Shown here one piece after another: positions 28,900-38,280 of a DNA stretch of 64,000 bases; position 1 is the first letter of the stretch; each line of letters begins with the position of its first letter. Where the stretch lies: positions 1-64,000 of the forward strand of contig JAHIQI010000037.1 of NCBI GenBank assembly GCA_018902755.1. Direction: 5' to 3'. The position numbers and the translations under genes were made by a program. The notes beneath the pieces were generated by a model. The model ran no database searches, had not been told where the DNA came from, and was given only the letters and a program-made list of their open reading frames with translations. This stretch comes from Pseudomonadota bacterium (GTDB lineage Bacteria > Desulfobacterota > Desulfarculia > Desulfarculales > Desulfarculaceae).

Positions 28900-29935
28900 C
28901 ACGGCCTCCCCAGGCGGGCCAGGTGCGGGCCATGAGCCCCGCGAAGTCATCAGCGTCCCACTCGCGCTCCATTTCCTGTCGGGCGGCCAGGCCGCGGGCC
29001 AAGTGCTTGCCGTAGCGGGCCAGCACCTCGTTTTGATACTCCCGGCCCGCCCCGGCTTGGCCCCCGGCCAGGCGGGCGGCAGCGCGGCCCGCTTCCGCGC
29101 CGGAAAAAACCGCCTGGGGGATGCCCGCCCCGGTTACCGGATGGGTGAGCCCGGCCGCGTCCCCGGCCAGCAGCACGCGGGCCTTGGCCATCTCGTCGCG
29201 CGGCCCGCCCACGGGGATGGCTCCCCCGGCCAGGGCCAACACGCCGGGCAGGATCAGTCCTTGCTCGATCAGCCGTGCGCGCAACTCATCCAGGCGCTTC
29301 TGGGGCTTGGCCTCCACCCGGCAGCCCAGGCCCAGGTTGGCCGCCAGGCCGCGCGGAAAGAGCCAGGCGTAGCCGTGGCGTATGGCGGGCTCCAGATAGA
29401 CTTGGGTGCGCTCCAAGGGCTTGGCCAAGGGCACCTGCATCTGCACCCCGGCCATCAGCGCCTGGGAGGGCCACCCGGCCAGGCGGGCGGTGAGAGAGGC
29501 CGCGCCGTCGGCGGCCACCACCGCGCCGGGGGTGAGGCTGACCTTGCGGGCTCCTCGTTGTATCTCCCAGGTATCGCCACTTTGGCTCATGAGCTTGGCC
29601 CCGGCCCACACCCGCGCCCCAGCCTGGGCGGCGGCCAGCACCAGGCCGTGGTCGAACACCTGGCGGTCCAGAATCCAGCCCGACCCTGGGGTGAAGCGCT
29701 CCTCGCCTTCCAAAACGGTGAGCATGCCCTCCACCGGCTGCACTTGGCTGCGTTCGGGGAAAGTAACCTCCCTGGCCAGCAAGCGCGGCACGAACTCGGC
29801 GCAGTGGGGCAGGGCACCGAACCGGCGCTTCTTGTCGATGAGCAGGACCTCGGCTCCGGCCGCGGCCGCCTCCTGGGCGGCCAGAGCCCCGGCGGGTCCG
29901 CCGCCGACCACCAGCACATCCACCCGCTCAGGCAT
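28892..29935 (-). CDS. FAD-dependent geranylgeranyl-reductase-family protein, LipT-like
   Basis: A 347-residue flavoprotein. The N-terminal Rossmann motif is VLVVGGGPAGALAAQEAAAA, followed by LLIDKKRRFG; the GR2-type segment VLLAGDAAGLTHPVTGAGI is the FAD-binding GD motif of the geranylgeranyl reductase/halogenase family. It overlaps the ligase stop upstream and the radical SAM start downstream, so it belongs to the same operon. In LipS1/LipS2 lipoate operons a protein of this class (LipT) is thought to supply electrons. No prenyl-reductase role is implied by context. Confidence 0.75.
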   Translation of the reverse strand: MPERVDVLVVGGGPAGALAAQEAAAAGAEVLLIDKKRRFGALPHCAEFVPRLLAREVTFPERSQVQPVEGMLTVLEGEERFTPGSGWILDRQVFDHGLVLAAAQAGARVWAGAKLMSQSGDTWEIQRGARKVSLTPGAVVAADGAASLTARLAGWPSQALMAGVQMQVPLAKPLERTQVYLEPAIRHGYAWLFPRGLAANLGLGCRVEAKPQKRLDELRARLIEQGLILPGVLALAGGAIPVGGPRDEMAKARVLLAGDAAGLTHPVTGAGIPQAVFSGAEAGRAAARLAGGQAGAGREYQNEVLARYGKHLARGLAARQEMEREWDADDFAGLMARTWPAWGGRGV

Positions 29936-31487
29936 GGCCCATCTTCCGAGCCACCTTTTCGATGAGCGCGGTGTTCATCTCTGTCTGGTTGTCAAAGTGC
30001 CCAGCATAGGCGGCCATGCCCTTGCCCAGGTCGTAGCAGGTGGTGGAGTCCAGGTTGACCAGCACCCCTAGGGCCCCGGAATCCTCCATCTCCCGCTGGT
30101 GCTTGGCGTAGAAGGCCTCGCAGCAGGAGCCCAGGAACCAGCCGCCTTCTTGTTTGATGCGCTTCAGATTTTCCATGAGGTGCTCGAATGACTGGATGCT
30201 CACCGGCTTGAGGCCCAGCTCCTCTCCCAGGGTGATCATCTGGGTGAACTGGCACTCGCCGCAAATCCCGCAGTCGGGCACGTAGCGAAAGTCGCAGTCC
30301 GGCGGTTTGGAGCAATAGGGGAGCAGCAGCCAGGCCGGTTTTTGGGCCAGGGCCTGGTCTGGGGTGAGGTTCACCAAAAACAACTCGGCTGCGTCCTCCT
30401 GGCCCAGCTCCCGGGCCAGCGCCAGGCGCGCCCCGGCCTCGGCCACGGCGCGGGCCGCTTCCGCCGGGGTGATGCCCACCAGCTCACCGGTGGCGTTGCT
30501 AAGGAAATCCTCCACCACCCGGCGCAACTCTTCGGGCTTGGCCTTCACGCCCATCAGCGCGGCTTCCAGGTCCGGCACCAGGCGCTGAGGCCGGGCGAAG
30601 AAGTCGCCGCTGATCAGCGCCTTTTGCACCCGCGCCCCCCGCTTGTCCAGCCACAGGTGCACCCGCATGCTGCCGCCCTCGCCCTGCACATAGTGGCGCA
30701 GCCAAGCCGGGCGGTCCGAGGGCAGGGACTTGAGGCGCAGCCACCCCTCGGAGCGGAAATAAGGAAGGCGCTGGGCCAACTCTTCTTTCTCGCCCTCGGT
30801 AAGGCTACCGGGCTCCAGGCTGAAGCCCAGCCCCTGGGACAGGCCCTGGGCCAGGGCCTCCTTCAACTCGGCCATGGGCAAGGGCCGCCCCAGCAGGTCT
30901 TCCAAGAAGGCCATGCGCTCCATGAGCGACTCGATTTCCCGGCGCTTGAGCTTTTCCACCGGCACCCTCAGCGCCCTGAGGAAGCGGTCGATCTCGTTGA
31001 CCACCAGCACGGTGCCCTGGAACATGGCCCCGCCTTCCAGGACCATGCCCCCGGTGCCGGATATCTTGCGGCCGTCCACCTCGATATCGTTGCGGGGCCG
31101 GAAGCAGGCCTCCACTCCCAGGGAGGAAAGGCCCTGGGCGGCGGCCAGGCAGATGCGCTCCAAGGCGGCGTTGAAGCCCCCGGCAAAGGGCCCCTCGCCC
31201 CAGGGGGCGATGATCTCCCAGCCCAGGCTGGATTCCTGGAACAGCAGGGCACCGCCGCCGGTAACCCGGCGGTTCACCTCGATGCTGTTGGCGGCGCAGT
31301 AGTCCAGGCGAAGCTCGCGCTCGGCATCCTGGTGATAGCCCACCAAGGCGGCGTCAGGGCTGAATCGTAAAAAACGCAGGGTGGGAGGGGAGATGCCCGC
31401 CCCGGCCCGGCGGGTAAGCACCTCGTCCAGGGCCATGTTCTCGGCGGCGGTCAACAGGCCGGTGTCTAGCAAGCGAAATCGGGTCAA
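29928..31487 (-). CDS. Lipoate-protein ligase fused to a DUF116 domain
   Basis: A 519-residue fusion. Residues ~1-250 are an LplA-type ligase: LDTGLLTAAENMALDE, the RRVTGGGALLFQ lipoate/octanoate pocket, and NDIEVDGRKISGTGG with the catalytic Lys. Residues ~255-350 resemble the accessory LplB/C-terminal domain. The last ~150 residues match DUF116, with a cysteine array (PYCSKPPDCDFRY, CGICGECQF, SCCEAFYAKH) likely to bind a metal or FeS cluster. The start is TTG. It is the first gene of the lipoate operon, attaching the precursor acyl group that the LipS pair would sulfurate. Confidence 0.82.
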   Translation of the reverse strand: MTRFRLLDTGLLTAAENMALDEVLTRRAGAGISPPTLRFLRFSPDAALVGYHQDAERELRLDYCAANSIEVNRRVTGGGALLFQESSLGWEIIAPWGEGPFAGGFNAALERICLAAAQGLSSLGVEACFRPRNDIEVDGRKISGTGGMVLEGGAMFQGTVLVVNEIDRFLRALRVPVEKLKRREIESLMERMAFLEDLLGRPLPMAELKEALAQGLSQGLGFSLEPGSLTEGEKEELAQRLPYFRSEGWLRLKSLPSDRPAWLRHYVQGEGGSMRVHLWLDKRGARVQKALISGDFFARPQRLVPDLEAALMGVKAKPEELRRVVEDFLSNATGELVGITPAEAARAVAEAGARLALARELGQEDAAELFLVNLTPDQALAQKPAWLLLPYCSKPPDCDFRYVPDCGICGECQFTQMITLGEELGLKPVSIQSFEHLMENLKRIKQEGGWFLGSCCEAFYAKHQREMEDSGALGVLVNLDSTTCYDLGKGMAAYAGHFDNQTEMNTALIEKVARKMGHA

Positions 31488-31562
31488 AATTAATGAACCC
31501 CCGGCTGGGACAATGATGGGCTAAGGCTACCTCTGGGCGTGGCCCTCGGCAAGCGAGGGGCC

Positions 31563-33059
31563 TCAGGAACGCGCTTCGGGGCGCAGCTCGAAATGCTCCC
31601 GGTGCAGGCTCTGGTTGGGCACTACGTGAATGGTGAGCTGGAGCAGGCTTTCCAGCTCTTCCAGGGCGAAACGCTCCTCCTGGAGCATCACCTCGGCCAC
31701 CTGGGGGTGCACCATCACGCTGACCGTGCCGGCCACCGAGTTTTTCATCTCCCGCTCCAGGGCGCGGAAAATCTCGTAGCACACCGTGGTGGGGTCGCGC
31801 AGGCGGCCGGAGCCTTCGCAATAGAAGCAGGGCTCGCCCAGGGACTCTCCCAAGGACTCGCGCACCCGCTTTCGGGTCATCTCCACCAGGCCCAGGGGGC
31901 TCATGGACAGCACGTTGGTCTTGGAGCGGTCCGCGCCCAGGGCTTCCTTTAGAGCGGCCACCACCCGCTCGCGGTTGTCCTCGCGCTCCATGTCGATGAA
32001 GTCGATGACGATGAGCCCGCCGATGTCCCGAAGGCGTATCTGGCAGGCGATTTCCTTGACCGCCTCCAGGTTGGTCTTGACGATGGTCTCTTCCAGGTTG
32101 TAGCCGCCCACGTAGCGCCCGGTGTTCACGTCGATGGAGGTGAGCGCCTCGGTCTTTTCGATGACCACGTAGCCGCCGCTCTTGAGCCAGACCTTGCGCT
32201 CCAGGGCCCGGGCCAGCTCCGGCTCCACCTCGTAGGCGTCGAAGATGGGGTCGCCCCGGTCGTAAAGCTCAACGCTGGGCAGCAGACGGGGCATGAAGGT
32301 GGAGACGAACTCCACCACCTGGTCGTACTCTTCCTGGCAGTCGATGATCAGATGGTCCACCTCGCGGGTGAACAGGTCGCGCACCGCCCTCAGGCTCACC
32401 GACAAATCCTGGTGCAACACAAAAGGCACCGAGGCCAGGCGGCGGCGCTGGCCGATGGAGTCCCACAGCGAGCGCAAAAAGTCCATCTCCGCGGCCAGCT
32501 TTTGGCGATCGGCCCCTTCGCTCACCGTGCGGGCGATGAAGCCCATGCCCGTCGGGCGCAGCTCTTCGATGAGCCCCCGCAGGCGCTGGCGCTCCTCCGG
32601 TTCCTCGATGCGGCGGCTCACCCCCACGTGATCGATGGTGGGCATGAGCACCAGGTTGCGGCCGGGCAGGGTTACGTGGCTGGTGATGCGGGCGCCCTTG
32701 TTGCCCAGGGGCTCCTTGGCCACCTGCACCATGATCTCCTGGCCCTCGCGCAGCATCTGCTCGATGCGGCTGCCGGGGCTGCGCTGGGCCTCGGGGGGCA
32801 CCTCGCCCGCGTCCCACTGCATCTCTTCCGGGGGCTCGTAAACGTCGCTCACATAGAGGAAGGCGGCCTTGGGCAGACCGATGTCCACGAAGGCGGCCTG
32901 CATGCCCGGCAAGACCCTGGCCACCCGGCCCAGGTACACGTTGCCCGCCAGGGACATCTGCTTGTGGCGCTCCACGTAGACCTCCACGCACTGGCCGTTT
33001 TCCAACAGGGCCACGCGGGTCTCGTAGGAGCGCGAGTTTATGAGCAGAGTCGAGGCCAT
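31563..33059 (-). CDS. rng: Ribonuclease G/E family protein
   Basis: A 498-residue endoribonuclease of the Rne/Rng family. It has an S1-like domain near the N-terminus (GNVYLGRVARVLPGMQAAFVDIG), the RNase H-like and DNase I-like segments with SIDVNTGRYVGG and VIDFIDME (catalytic acidic residues), and a CFYCEGSGR zinc-link variant. Its size fits RNase G rather than the long RNase E, with no degradosome tail. The ATG overlaps the stop of the upstream radical SAM gene (TGATG), so the two are translationally coupled, an arrangement seen widely in Desulfobacterota. Confidence 0.93.
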   Translation of the reverse strand: MASTLLINSRSYETRVALLENGQCVEVYVERHKQMSLAGNVYLGRVARVLPGMQAAFVDIGLPKAAFLYVSDVYEPPEEMQWDAGEVPPEAQRSPGSRIEQMLREGQEIMVQVAKEPLGNKGARITSHVTLPGRNLVLMPTIDHVGVSRRIEEPEERQRLRGLIEELRPTGMGFIARTVSEGADRQKLAAEMDFLRSLWDSIGQRRRLASVPFVLHQDLSVSLRAVRDLFTREVDHLIIDCQEEYDQVVEFVSTFMPRLLPSVELYDRGDPIFDAYEVEPELARALERKVWLKSGGYVVIEKTEALTSIDVNTGRYVGGYNLEETIVKTNLEAVKEIACQIRLRDIGGLIVIDFIDMEREDNRERVVAALKEALGADRSKTNVLSMSPLGLVEMTRKRVRESLGESLGEPCFYCEGSGRLRDPTTVCYEIFRALEREMKNSVAGTVSVMVHPQVAEVMLQEERFALEELESLLQLTIHVVPNQSLHREHFELRPEARS

Positions 33060-35557
33060 CAGCCTTGCTCTTCCTCCCTGGCTTCCACCTTCAGGGCACG
33101 GGCGGCAGCGGCCTCCTCCGGGCTTAGCCCGAAGACGCTGCTGAGCACCTCCACCGGTTTGGGCCTCCCCCCGGCCGAGCCGGCGACCAACAGCAGGTCT
33201 CCGCCGTCCAGCTCAATTTGGCGGACGGCGGCCTTGATGTCGATCTCCCGGCTGCCCTTGGGGGAGTGCCTAAGCATAATCCACTGGTCGGCCTCCTGAA
33301 AAGCCTCAAGGCGAGCCGGGTCCAGGGGCTGGGCCGGGGTGATGCGGTACACCGCCACCGGCGGGTCGATGAGTTTTTCGCCGGGGCGCCCCGGCCTTCC
33401 GTTAGCCAGGCGCAGGCCAGGCGGCAGCAGGGCGTTTACCTGGGCGGCCAATTGGTCCGGGTCGTAGGAGCGGATGGTGGACACCTCCATGGTTTCCACC
33501 AGGCTCTCCACCCCGGTGGTCAGGGCGGCGGCGGTTTTTACCAGGGCGTGGGGGTGGAAGCCCTGGGTGTAAGCCAGCTCTATGCCCGCGGCGCGGATGG
33601 TGCGCTCCAACAGGCGCATCATCTCCAGGTGGCCCAGATAGCGGGCCGGGCCTGTCTTTTCCAGGCGGAAGCGCCAGTCCAGGCGTTCGCCTTCCGGCGG
33701 CGCGGCGGGCGGCGCTGGCAGGGCGGCCTCTTCGCACAGGCGCGGTTTGATCACCTTGTGGTCGCACACTCCGCAGTCAAGACAGCGGCCCCGGCGGCAG
33801 TCGGAGGTGGACTCGCCGGCCAGTGACTTCTCCCGCTCCGACCAAAGATATTTTTTGCTCACCCCCACGTCGATGTGCTCCCAGGGAAGCACCTCGTCCT
33901 GCTCGCGGGGGCGCAGGTAGTCGTCCAGGGAAAGGGCGTTGTCGGCCAGGGCCTGTAGCCAGGCCCCGTAATCCAGATGCTCGGTCCAGCCGTCGAAGCG
34001 GCAGCCCAGTTCCACGGCCCGCAAAAGCACCGCGCCCAAGCGGCGGTCCCCCCGGCTGAGCACTCCCTCGATGATGCTGGTTTTGGCGTCGTTCCACTTG
34101 GCCTTGACCCGGCGGTCACCCAGATTGGACTTGGCCAGCTTGAGGCGCTCCAGGGACTCATCCAGGCCGATCTGCCCCTCCCACTGGAAGGGAGTGTGAG
34201 GCTTGGGCACGAACATGCCCAGGCTGGCGTTGACCACCGGGCGTTTGCCCCGGCCCCGCCCGGCGTTCTTGGCCTCGTTCGCCACCAGGAAGGCCAAGCG
34301 GCCTATGGCCAGGATGTCCTCCTCGGTTTCGGTGGGCAGGCCCAGCATGAAGTAGAGCTTCACCAGGTTCCAGCCCATGCCGTACACCGTGCGGGCGGTG
34401 CCCACGATCTGCTCTTCGCTCAGGTTTTTGTTGATCACCCCCCGCAGGCGCTCGCTGCCCGCTTCCGGGGCCAAGGTGAAGCCGGTCTTGCGCACCCGTT
34501 TGATCTGGTTGATCAACTCCTCGCCCAGGGAATCCATGCGCAGGCTGGGCAGGCTCAGGCTGATGCGCCGGGGCTCCAGGGCGTCCATGAGCGCGGCGGC
34601 CAGGGGCTCGATGCAGGTGTAGTCGCTGGTGGACAGCGACAGCAGGGCCAACTCCTCCAGCCCTCCCTTGCCCAGTCCCTGCATGGCCGCCTGGTACACC
34701 TGCTCGGCCGGGCGCTCACGCACCGGGCGATAGATGAACCCGGCCTGGCAGAAGCGGCATCCCCTGGTGCAACCCCGAGCCAGTTCCACTCCCAGGCGAT
34801 CGTGCACCGGGGTGACCGTGGGCAAAATGGTGCGGTGGGGCGGCTCATGCTCGCCCATGTCGGCCACGATTCGCCTATGCACCTTGGGGCGCTCCGGGTC
34901 CAGTGCCTTGATCTCGGCCAGGCGGCCGTCTTGGTACACCGGCTTAAACAGAGCCGGGGCGTAGACGCCCTCGATCTTCATGGCCTCGCGGTAGAGCTTC
35001 TCCCTGGGCCATGCCTCCTGTTTGGCCTGGATTAACAGGTCCATGAGGGGGTGGATGATCTCCTCGGCCTCGCCCACCACCGCCAAGTCCAAAAAGTCCG
35101 CCAAGGGCTCGGGGTTGACCATGGTGGGCCCCCCGGCGATGACCAGGGGATGCTGTGGCCCGCGCTCGTCCCGGCGGGCGGGCACCTTGGCCAGCTTCAG
35201 CATCATCAGCAGGTTGGTGTAGGTCAGCTCGTATTGCAGGGAGAAGCCGATCACGTCGAAGTCGCCCAGGGCCCGGCCGCTCTCCAGGGACCAGGGAGCT
35301 TCGCCCTCGGCATCCATGATCTCCATGAGGTCCAACCAGGGGCAGAACACCCGCTCGGCGGCCACGTCGGGCCGCCCGGCCAGGCACTCGTAGAGCACCT
35401 TGATGCCAAGGTGGCTCATGGCGATCTCGTAGATCTCGGGAAAGGCCAGGGCCAGGCTCAGGCGCACCTGGGCCTCGTCCTTGATCATCGTCCCCGGTTC
35501 GCCGCCCAGGTAGCGGGCCGGTTTTTCCACCCGGCCTAGTAGTTCCCAGCGAGGCAC
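33059..35557 (-). CDS. TIGR03960-type radical SAM protein fused to a DUF2344 domain
   Basis: An 832-residue fusion. The N-terminal B12-binding-like region is followed by a radical SAM barrel with ARGCTRGCRFCQAGFIYRP (CxxxCxxC). A CRRGRCLDCGVCDHK cysteine cluster lies near residue 600. The C-terminal ~220 residues are DUF2344 (RYLGHLEMMRLLERTIRAAG and YTQGFHPH). The start is GTG. The family is uncharacterised; constant linkage to RNase G suggests an RNA- or translation-related modification, but this is inference. A MITE-like element begins 5 nt upstream of the start, so that element probably provides or displaces its promoter. Confidence 0.88.
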   Translation of the reverse strand: MPRWELLGRVEKPARYLGGEPGTMIKDEAQVRLSLALAFPEIYEIAMSHLGIKVLYECLAGRPDVAAERVFCPWLDLMEIMDAEGEAPWSLESGRALGDFDVIGFSLQYELTYTNLLMMLKLAKVPARRDERGPQHPLVIAGGPTMVNPEPLADFLDLAVVGEAEEIIHPLMDLLIQAKQEAWPREKLYREAMKIEGVYAPALFKPVYQDGRLAEIKALDPERPKVHRRIVADMGEHEPPHRTILPTVTPVHDRLGVELARGCTRGCRFCQAGFIYRPVRERPAEQVYQAAMQGLGKGGLEELALLSLSTSDYTCIEPLAAALMDALEPRRISLSLPSLRMDSLGEELINQIKRVRKTGFTLAPEAGSERLRGVINKNLSEEQIVGTARTVYGMGWNLVKLYFMLGLPTETEEDILAIGRLAFLVANEAKNAGRGRGKRPVVNASLGMFVPKPHTPFQWEGQIGLDESLERLKLAKSNLGDRRVKAKWNDAKTSIIEGVLSRGDRRLGAVLLRAVELGCRFDGWTEHLDYGAWLQALADNALSLDDYLRPREQDEVLPWEHIDVGVSKKYLWSEREKSLAGESTSDCRRGRCLDCGVCDHKVIKPRLCEEAALPAPPAAPPEGERLDWRFRLEKTGPARYLGHLEMMRLLERTIRAAGIELAYTQGFHPHALVKTAAALTTGVESLVETMEVSTIRSYDPDQLAAQVNALLPPGLRLANGRPGRPGEKLIDPPVAVYRITPAQPLDPARLEAFQEADQWIMLRHSPKGSREIDIKAAVRQIELDGGDLLLVAGSAGGRPKPVEVLSSVFGLSPEEAAAARALKVEAREEEQG

Positions 35558-35562
35558 GTTTC

Positions 35563-35821
35563 AGCCCGGAAATTTCACGAAGGTTGTGCGCCCGGCTGCG
35601 CCAGCCACCGGCATACGGTGTTGCTGGCCGCGCTCGGACCTCGACGTAGTTTTGGCTACGCCCGCGGCCCTCGCTTGCCAGGCGCCTTGTCTACCGGCAG
35701 CTGGCTGTGCCGGCGATGGGTTCGAGACATACATTGATGACATGAGCATCTTTTTCATAATGGTCCCATAAATACTGGTCCGTTAGGGGATATCACACAA
35801 CCTTCGTGAAATATCCGGGCT
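35563..35821. mobile_element. MITE-like element with 26-bp inverted ends
   Basis: The left end (35563-35588) begins AGCCCGGAAATTTCACGAAG. The right end (35796-35821) is its reverse complement with one mismatch. The 207-nt interior contains further nested inverted sequences: GGCCGCG / CGCGGCC around the hairpin CGTAG-TTTTGG-CTACG. The whole unit could fold into a long hairpin. No ORF is present. It fills exactly the space between two minus-strand genes, and its right end supplies the TAG stop of the beta-CASP gene. Confidence 0.75.
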
Positions 35822-37415
35822 AGGCCGCCTCCCCCAGCGAGGCCGCCTGGTTTGCCGCCTTGAGGGCCTTGAGCAAGGCGGTGGCGTCTTCCGGGGCCAG
35901 GCCGCTGCCAGGCACGGACAGGCGCTCGGCCAGCTGGGCCAGGCGGCTGCTGAGCTGGCGCACCTCCGCGGCCAGCTCGGCTGGCTCCACCTTGGCCAGT
36001 TCCACCGGCCGGGCACCCAGCTCCAGCACCTCGTTCCAGCGGGGGACGTGGAAGCGCACCATGGGGAAGCGGGCCTGGGCCAGGGCCTTGAAGGTGACCG
36101 ACTGCTCTTCTTCGCCGTGGATCAGGTTGACCTTTACGCCTCGATGCATCAGGGGCGCCATCCAGGCCAGCAGCTCGTTCTGGTCGGCGTGGGCCGAGAA
36201 GCCGTTGATGGTGTGCACCTTGGCCCGCACCACCACGTCTTCGCGGAATATTTTCACCTTAGGCGCGCCTTCCACCAACAGGCGGCCGGTGGTGTTCTTG
36301 GCCTGGAAACCCACGATGACCACATGGCAGTTGGGCCGCCACAGATTGTGCTTCAGGTGGTGCTTTATGCGCCCCGCGTTGGCCATGCCGCTGCCCGCTA
36401 TGATGATGGCCGGGCCCATATAGCGGTTGATGTTCTGGCTCTCCTCGCTGGTGGTGGTGAACTTCAGGTTGGGGAAGTTCAGAGGAGTTTCGCCGTTGGC
36501 CAGGATTTCCTTGGTCTGCTCGTCGAAGTATTCCGGATGGTCCCGGAAGATGCGGGTGGCGTTGATGGCCAGGGGCGAGTCCAAAAACACCGGCAGGTCG
36601 TCGGGCAACTCTCCCCGGCGGTGGGCGGCGGCCAGTATGTAAATGATCTCCTGGGTGCGCTCCACGGCAAAGGCCGGTATGAGCACCTTGCCGCCTTCCT
36701 GGTAGGCCTGCTTCACCACGTCCAACAACTCGTCCACGCTCTCGGGAAGCGATTTGTGGGTGCGGCCGCCGTAGGTGGTTTCCATGAACAGGGTGTCCAC
36801 CTGGTCCATCTTGCCCGGGTCGGGCACGATCAGCTGGTTGGGCCGCCCCAGGTCGCCGGAGAAGCCCACCCGGTGCACCCCATTCTCGCCGGTGAGGGTC
36901 AGGTGAAGGCTGGCCGCCCCAAGGATATGTCCCGCCTGCACATAGCAGACCCGCACTCCGGGCAGCAGCTCCTCGTGGCAATCCAGCTCGATGGGCCTGA
37001 GCAGGGTGATGGCCGCCTCGGCGTCGGCCACTTCATACAGGGGCTCAAGGTCGTTTTTGCCCTGGCGGCGGTTCTTGCGGCTCTGCCACTCCGCCTCCAT
37101 CTGCTGGATGTTGGCCGAGTCCAGCCAGAGGATCTTGAGCAGTTCGCAGGTGGGCTTGGAGGCGTATATGGGGCCGGAGTAACCGCCCCGCACCAGGCGG
37201 GGCACCAGGCCGGAGTGGTCGATGTGGGCGTGGGTGATGAATATGGCGCTCAGGTCCGGCACCCGGTAGGGTCCGGCGATCCAGTTGCGCCGCTCCAACT
37301 GCGCACTACCCTGGAACAGGCCGCAGTCCACCAGGAAGCAGCGCTCGTCGTCCATTTCGATTAGGTAGGATGATCCGGTTACAGTGCGGGCCGCGCCCAT
37401 ACAGGTTAGTCGCAT
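35820..37415 (-). CDS. MBL-fold beta-CASP RNA-processing nuclease family protein
   Basis: A 531-residue metallo-beta-lactamase/beta-CASP protein of the YSH1/CPSF-like type. The metal ligands are in THAHIDHSG, followed by the AGHILGAASLHL histidine and SGDLGRPNQ aspartate. The beta-CASP insert includes VLIPAFAVERTQE and IIAGSGMANAGRIKHHL. The RNA-specificity motif GFQAKNTTGR and FSAHADQNELLAW complete it. The last ~75 residues are helical and variable. Predicted role: RNA endonuclease or exonuclease; the target is unknown. The stop TAG is formed at the end of the MITE-like element, so the native C-terminus may have been altered. Confidence 0.9.
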   Translation of the reverse strand: MRLTCMGAARTVTGSSYLIEMDDERCFLVDCGLFQGSAQLERRNWIAGPYRVPDLSAIFITHAHIDHSGLVPRLVRGGYSGPIYASKPTCELLKILWLDSANIQQMEAEWQSRKNRRQGKNDLEPLYEVADAEAAITLLRPIELDCHEELLPGVRVCYVQAGHILGAASLHLTLTGENGVHRVGFSGDLGRPNQLIVPDPGKMDQVDTLFMETTYGGRTHKSLPESVDELLDVVKQAYQEGGKVLIPAFAVERTQEIIYILAAAHRRGELPDDLPVFLDSPLAINATRIFRDHPEYFDEQTKEILANGETPLNFPNLKFTTTSEESQNINRYMGPAIIIAGSGMANAGRIKHHLKHNLWRPNCHVVIVGFQAKNTTGRLLVEGAPKVKIFREDVVVRAKVHTINGFSAHADQNELLAWMAPLMHRGVKVNLIHGEEEQSVTFKALAQARFPMVRFHVPRWNEVLELGARPVELAKVEPAELAAEVRQLSSRLAQLAERLSVPGSGLAPEDATALLKALKAANQAASLGEAA

Positions 37416-37582
37416 TGCCTACTCCTTGGCCTGGTAGAATTGCGCCGGCCGGGCCCGCGGCCCATGTCTTGACAGCGGGCAACCGATGCGTGGACTATAC
37501 GAAAACGACTGCTAGTATATCAGGGTCTTTGCCCTCGGTCCCATGGCCGGGGTCAAAGAATCATCCCCAGCGAGGTGAGGCC

Positions 37583-38245
37583 ATGCCGGATCAAAGCGAG
37601 CAACAATACGTAATAGATGCCCTCAGCGCCCGGGAATCCTGGCGCATGTTCCGCATCATGAGCGAGTTCGTGGACGCCATCGACGAGATGAGCCACATCC
37701 CCAAGGGGGTGAGCATCTTCGGCTCGGCCCGGGTGGCGCCCGACGCTCCCGAGTACAAGCTGGCCGAAGAGATGGGCCGCAAGCTGGTGGAGGCGGGCTT
37801 TTCGGTGATCACCGGCGGCGGCGGCGGGGTCATGGAGGCGGGCAACAAGGGAGCCACCGAGGCGGGCGGCCACTCCGTGGGGCTCAACATCGAGCTGCCC
37901 TTTGAGCAGAGGCCCAACCCCTACGCCAACGTGCGTATGAACTTCCGCTATTTCTTCGTGCGCAAGGTCATCTTCGTCAAATACTCGGTGGCCTACATCG
38001 TCATGCCCGGCGGTTTCGGCACCCTGGACGAGATGGCCGAGGCCCTCACCCTGATCCAGACCAAGCGAATCCGCCCCTTCCCGGTGATCCTCATGGGCAG
38101 CGAGTATTGGTCGGGACTGGTAGACTGGATCAAGAACACCCAACTGGCCGGGAAGATGATTAGTCCCGAGGATTTGGACTATTTCCGGGTAATGGACGAC
38201 CCGGCCGAAGTGGTGCGGCTCATTAAACAAGTAGTGATCCTTTAG
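37583..38245 (+). CDS. LOG-family (lysine-decarboxylase-like) Rossmann protein
   Basis: A 220-residue protein of the TIGR00730/LOG family, whose studied members release nucleobases from nucleoside monophosphates. It has VSIFGSARVAPD, TGGGGGVMEAGNKGA and the signature PGGFGTLDEMAEAL. The ATG at 37583 has a GAGGTGAGG site; a longer frame upstream has no ribosome-binding site. It diverges from the beta-CASP gene and precedes a cyclophilin gene by 35 nt. The lysine decarboxylase name is historical and not supported as an activity. Confidence 0.88.
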   Translation: MPDQSEQQYVIDALSARESWRMFRIMSEFVDAIDEMSHIPKGVSIFGSARVAPDAPEYKLAEEMGRKLVEAGFSVITGGGGGVMEAGNKGATEAGGHSVGLNIELPFEQRPNPYANVRMNFRYFFVRKVIFVKYSVAYIVMPGGFGTLDEMAEALTLIQTKRIRPFPVILMGSEYWSGLVDWIKNTQLAGKMISPEDLDYFRVMDDPAEVVRLIKQVVIL

Positions 38246-38280
38246 GGACCGAAATGTATGTTTTCGGCGCGGAGCGTTTC

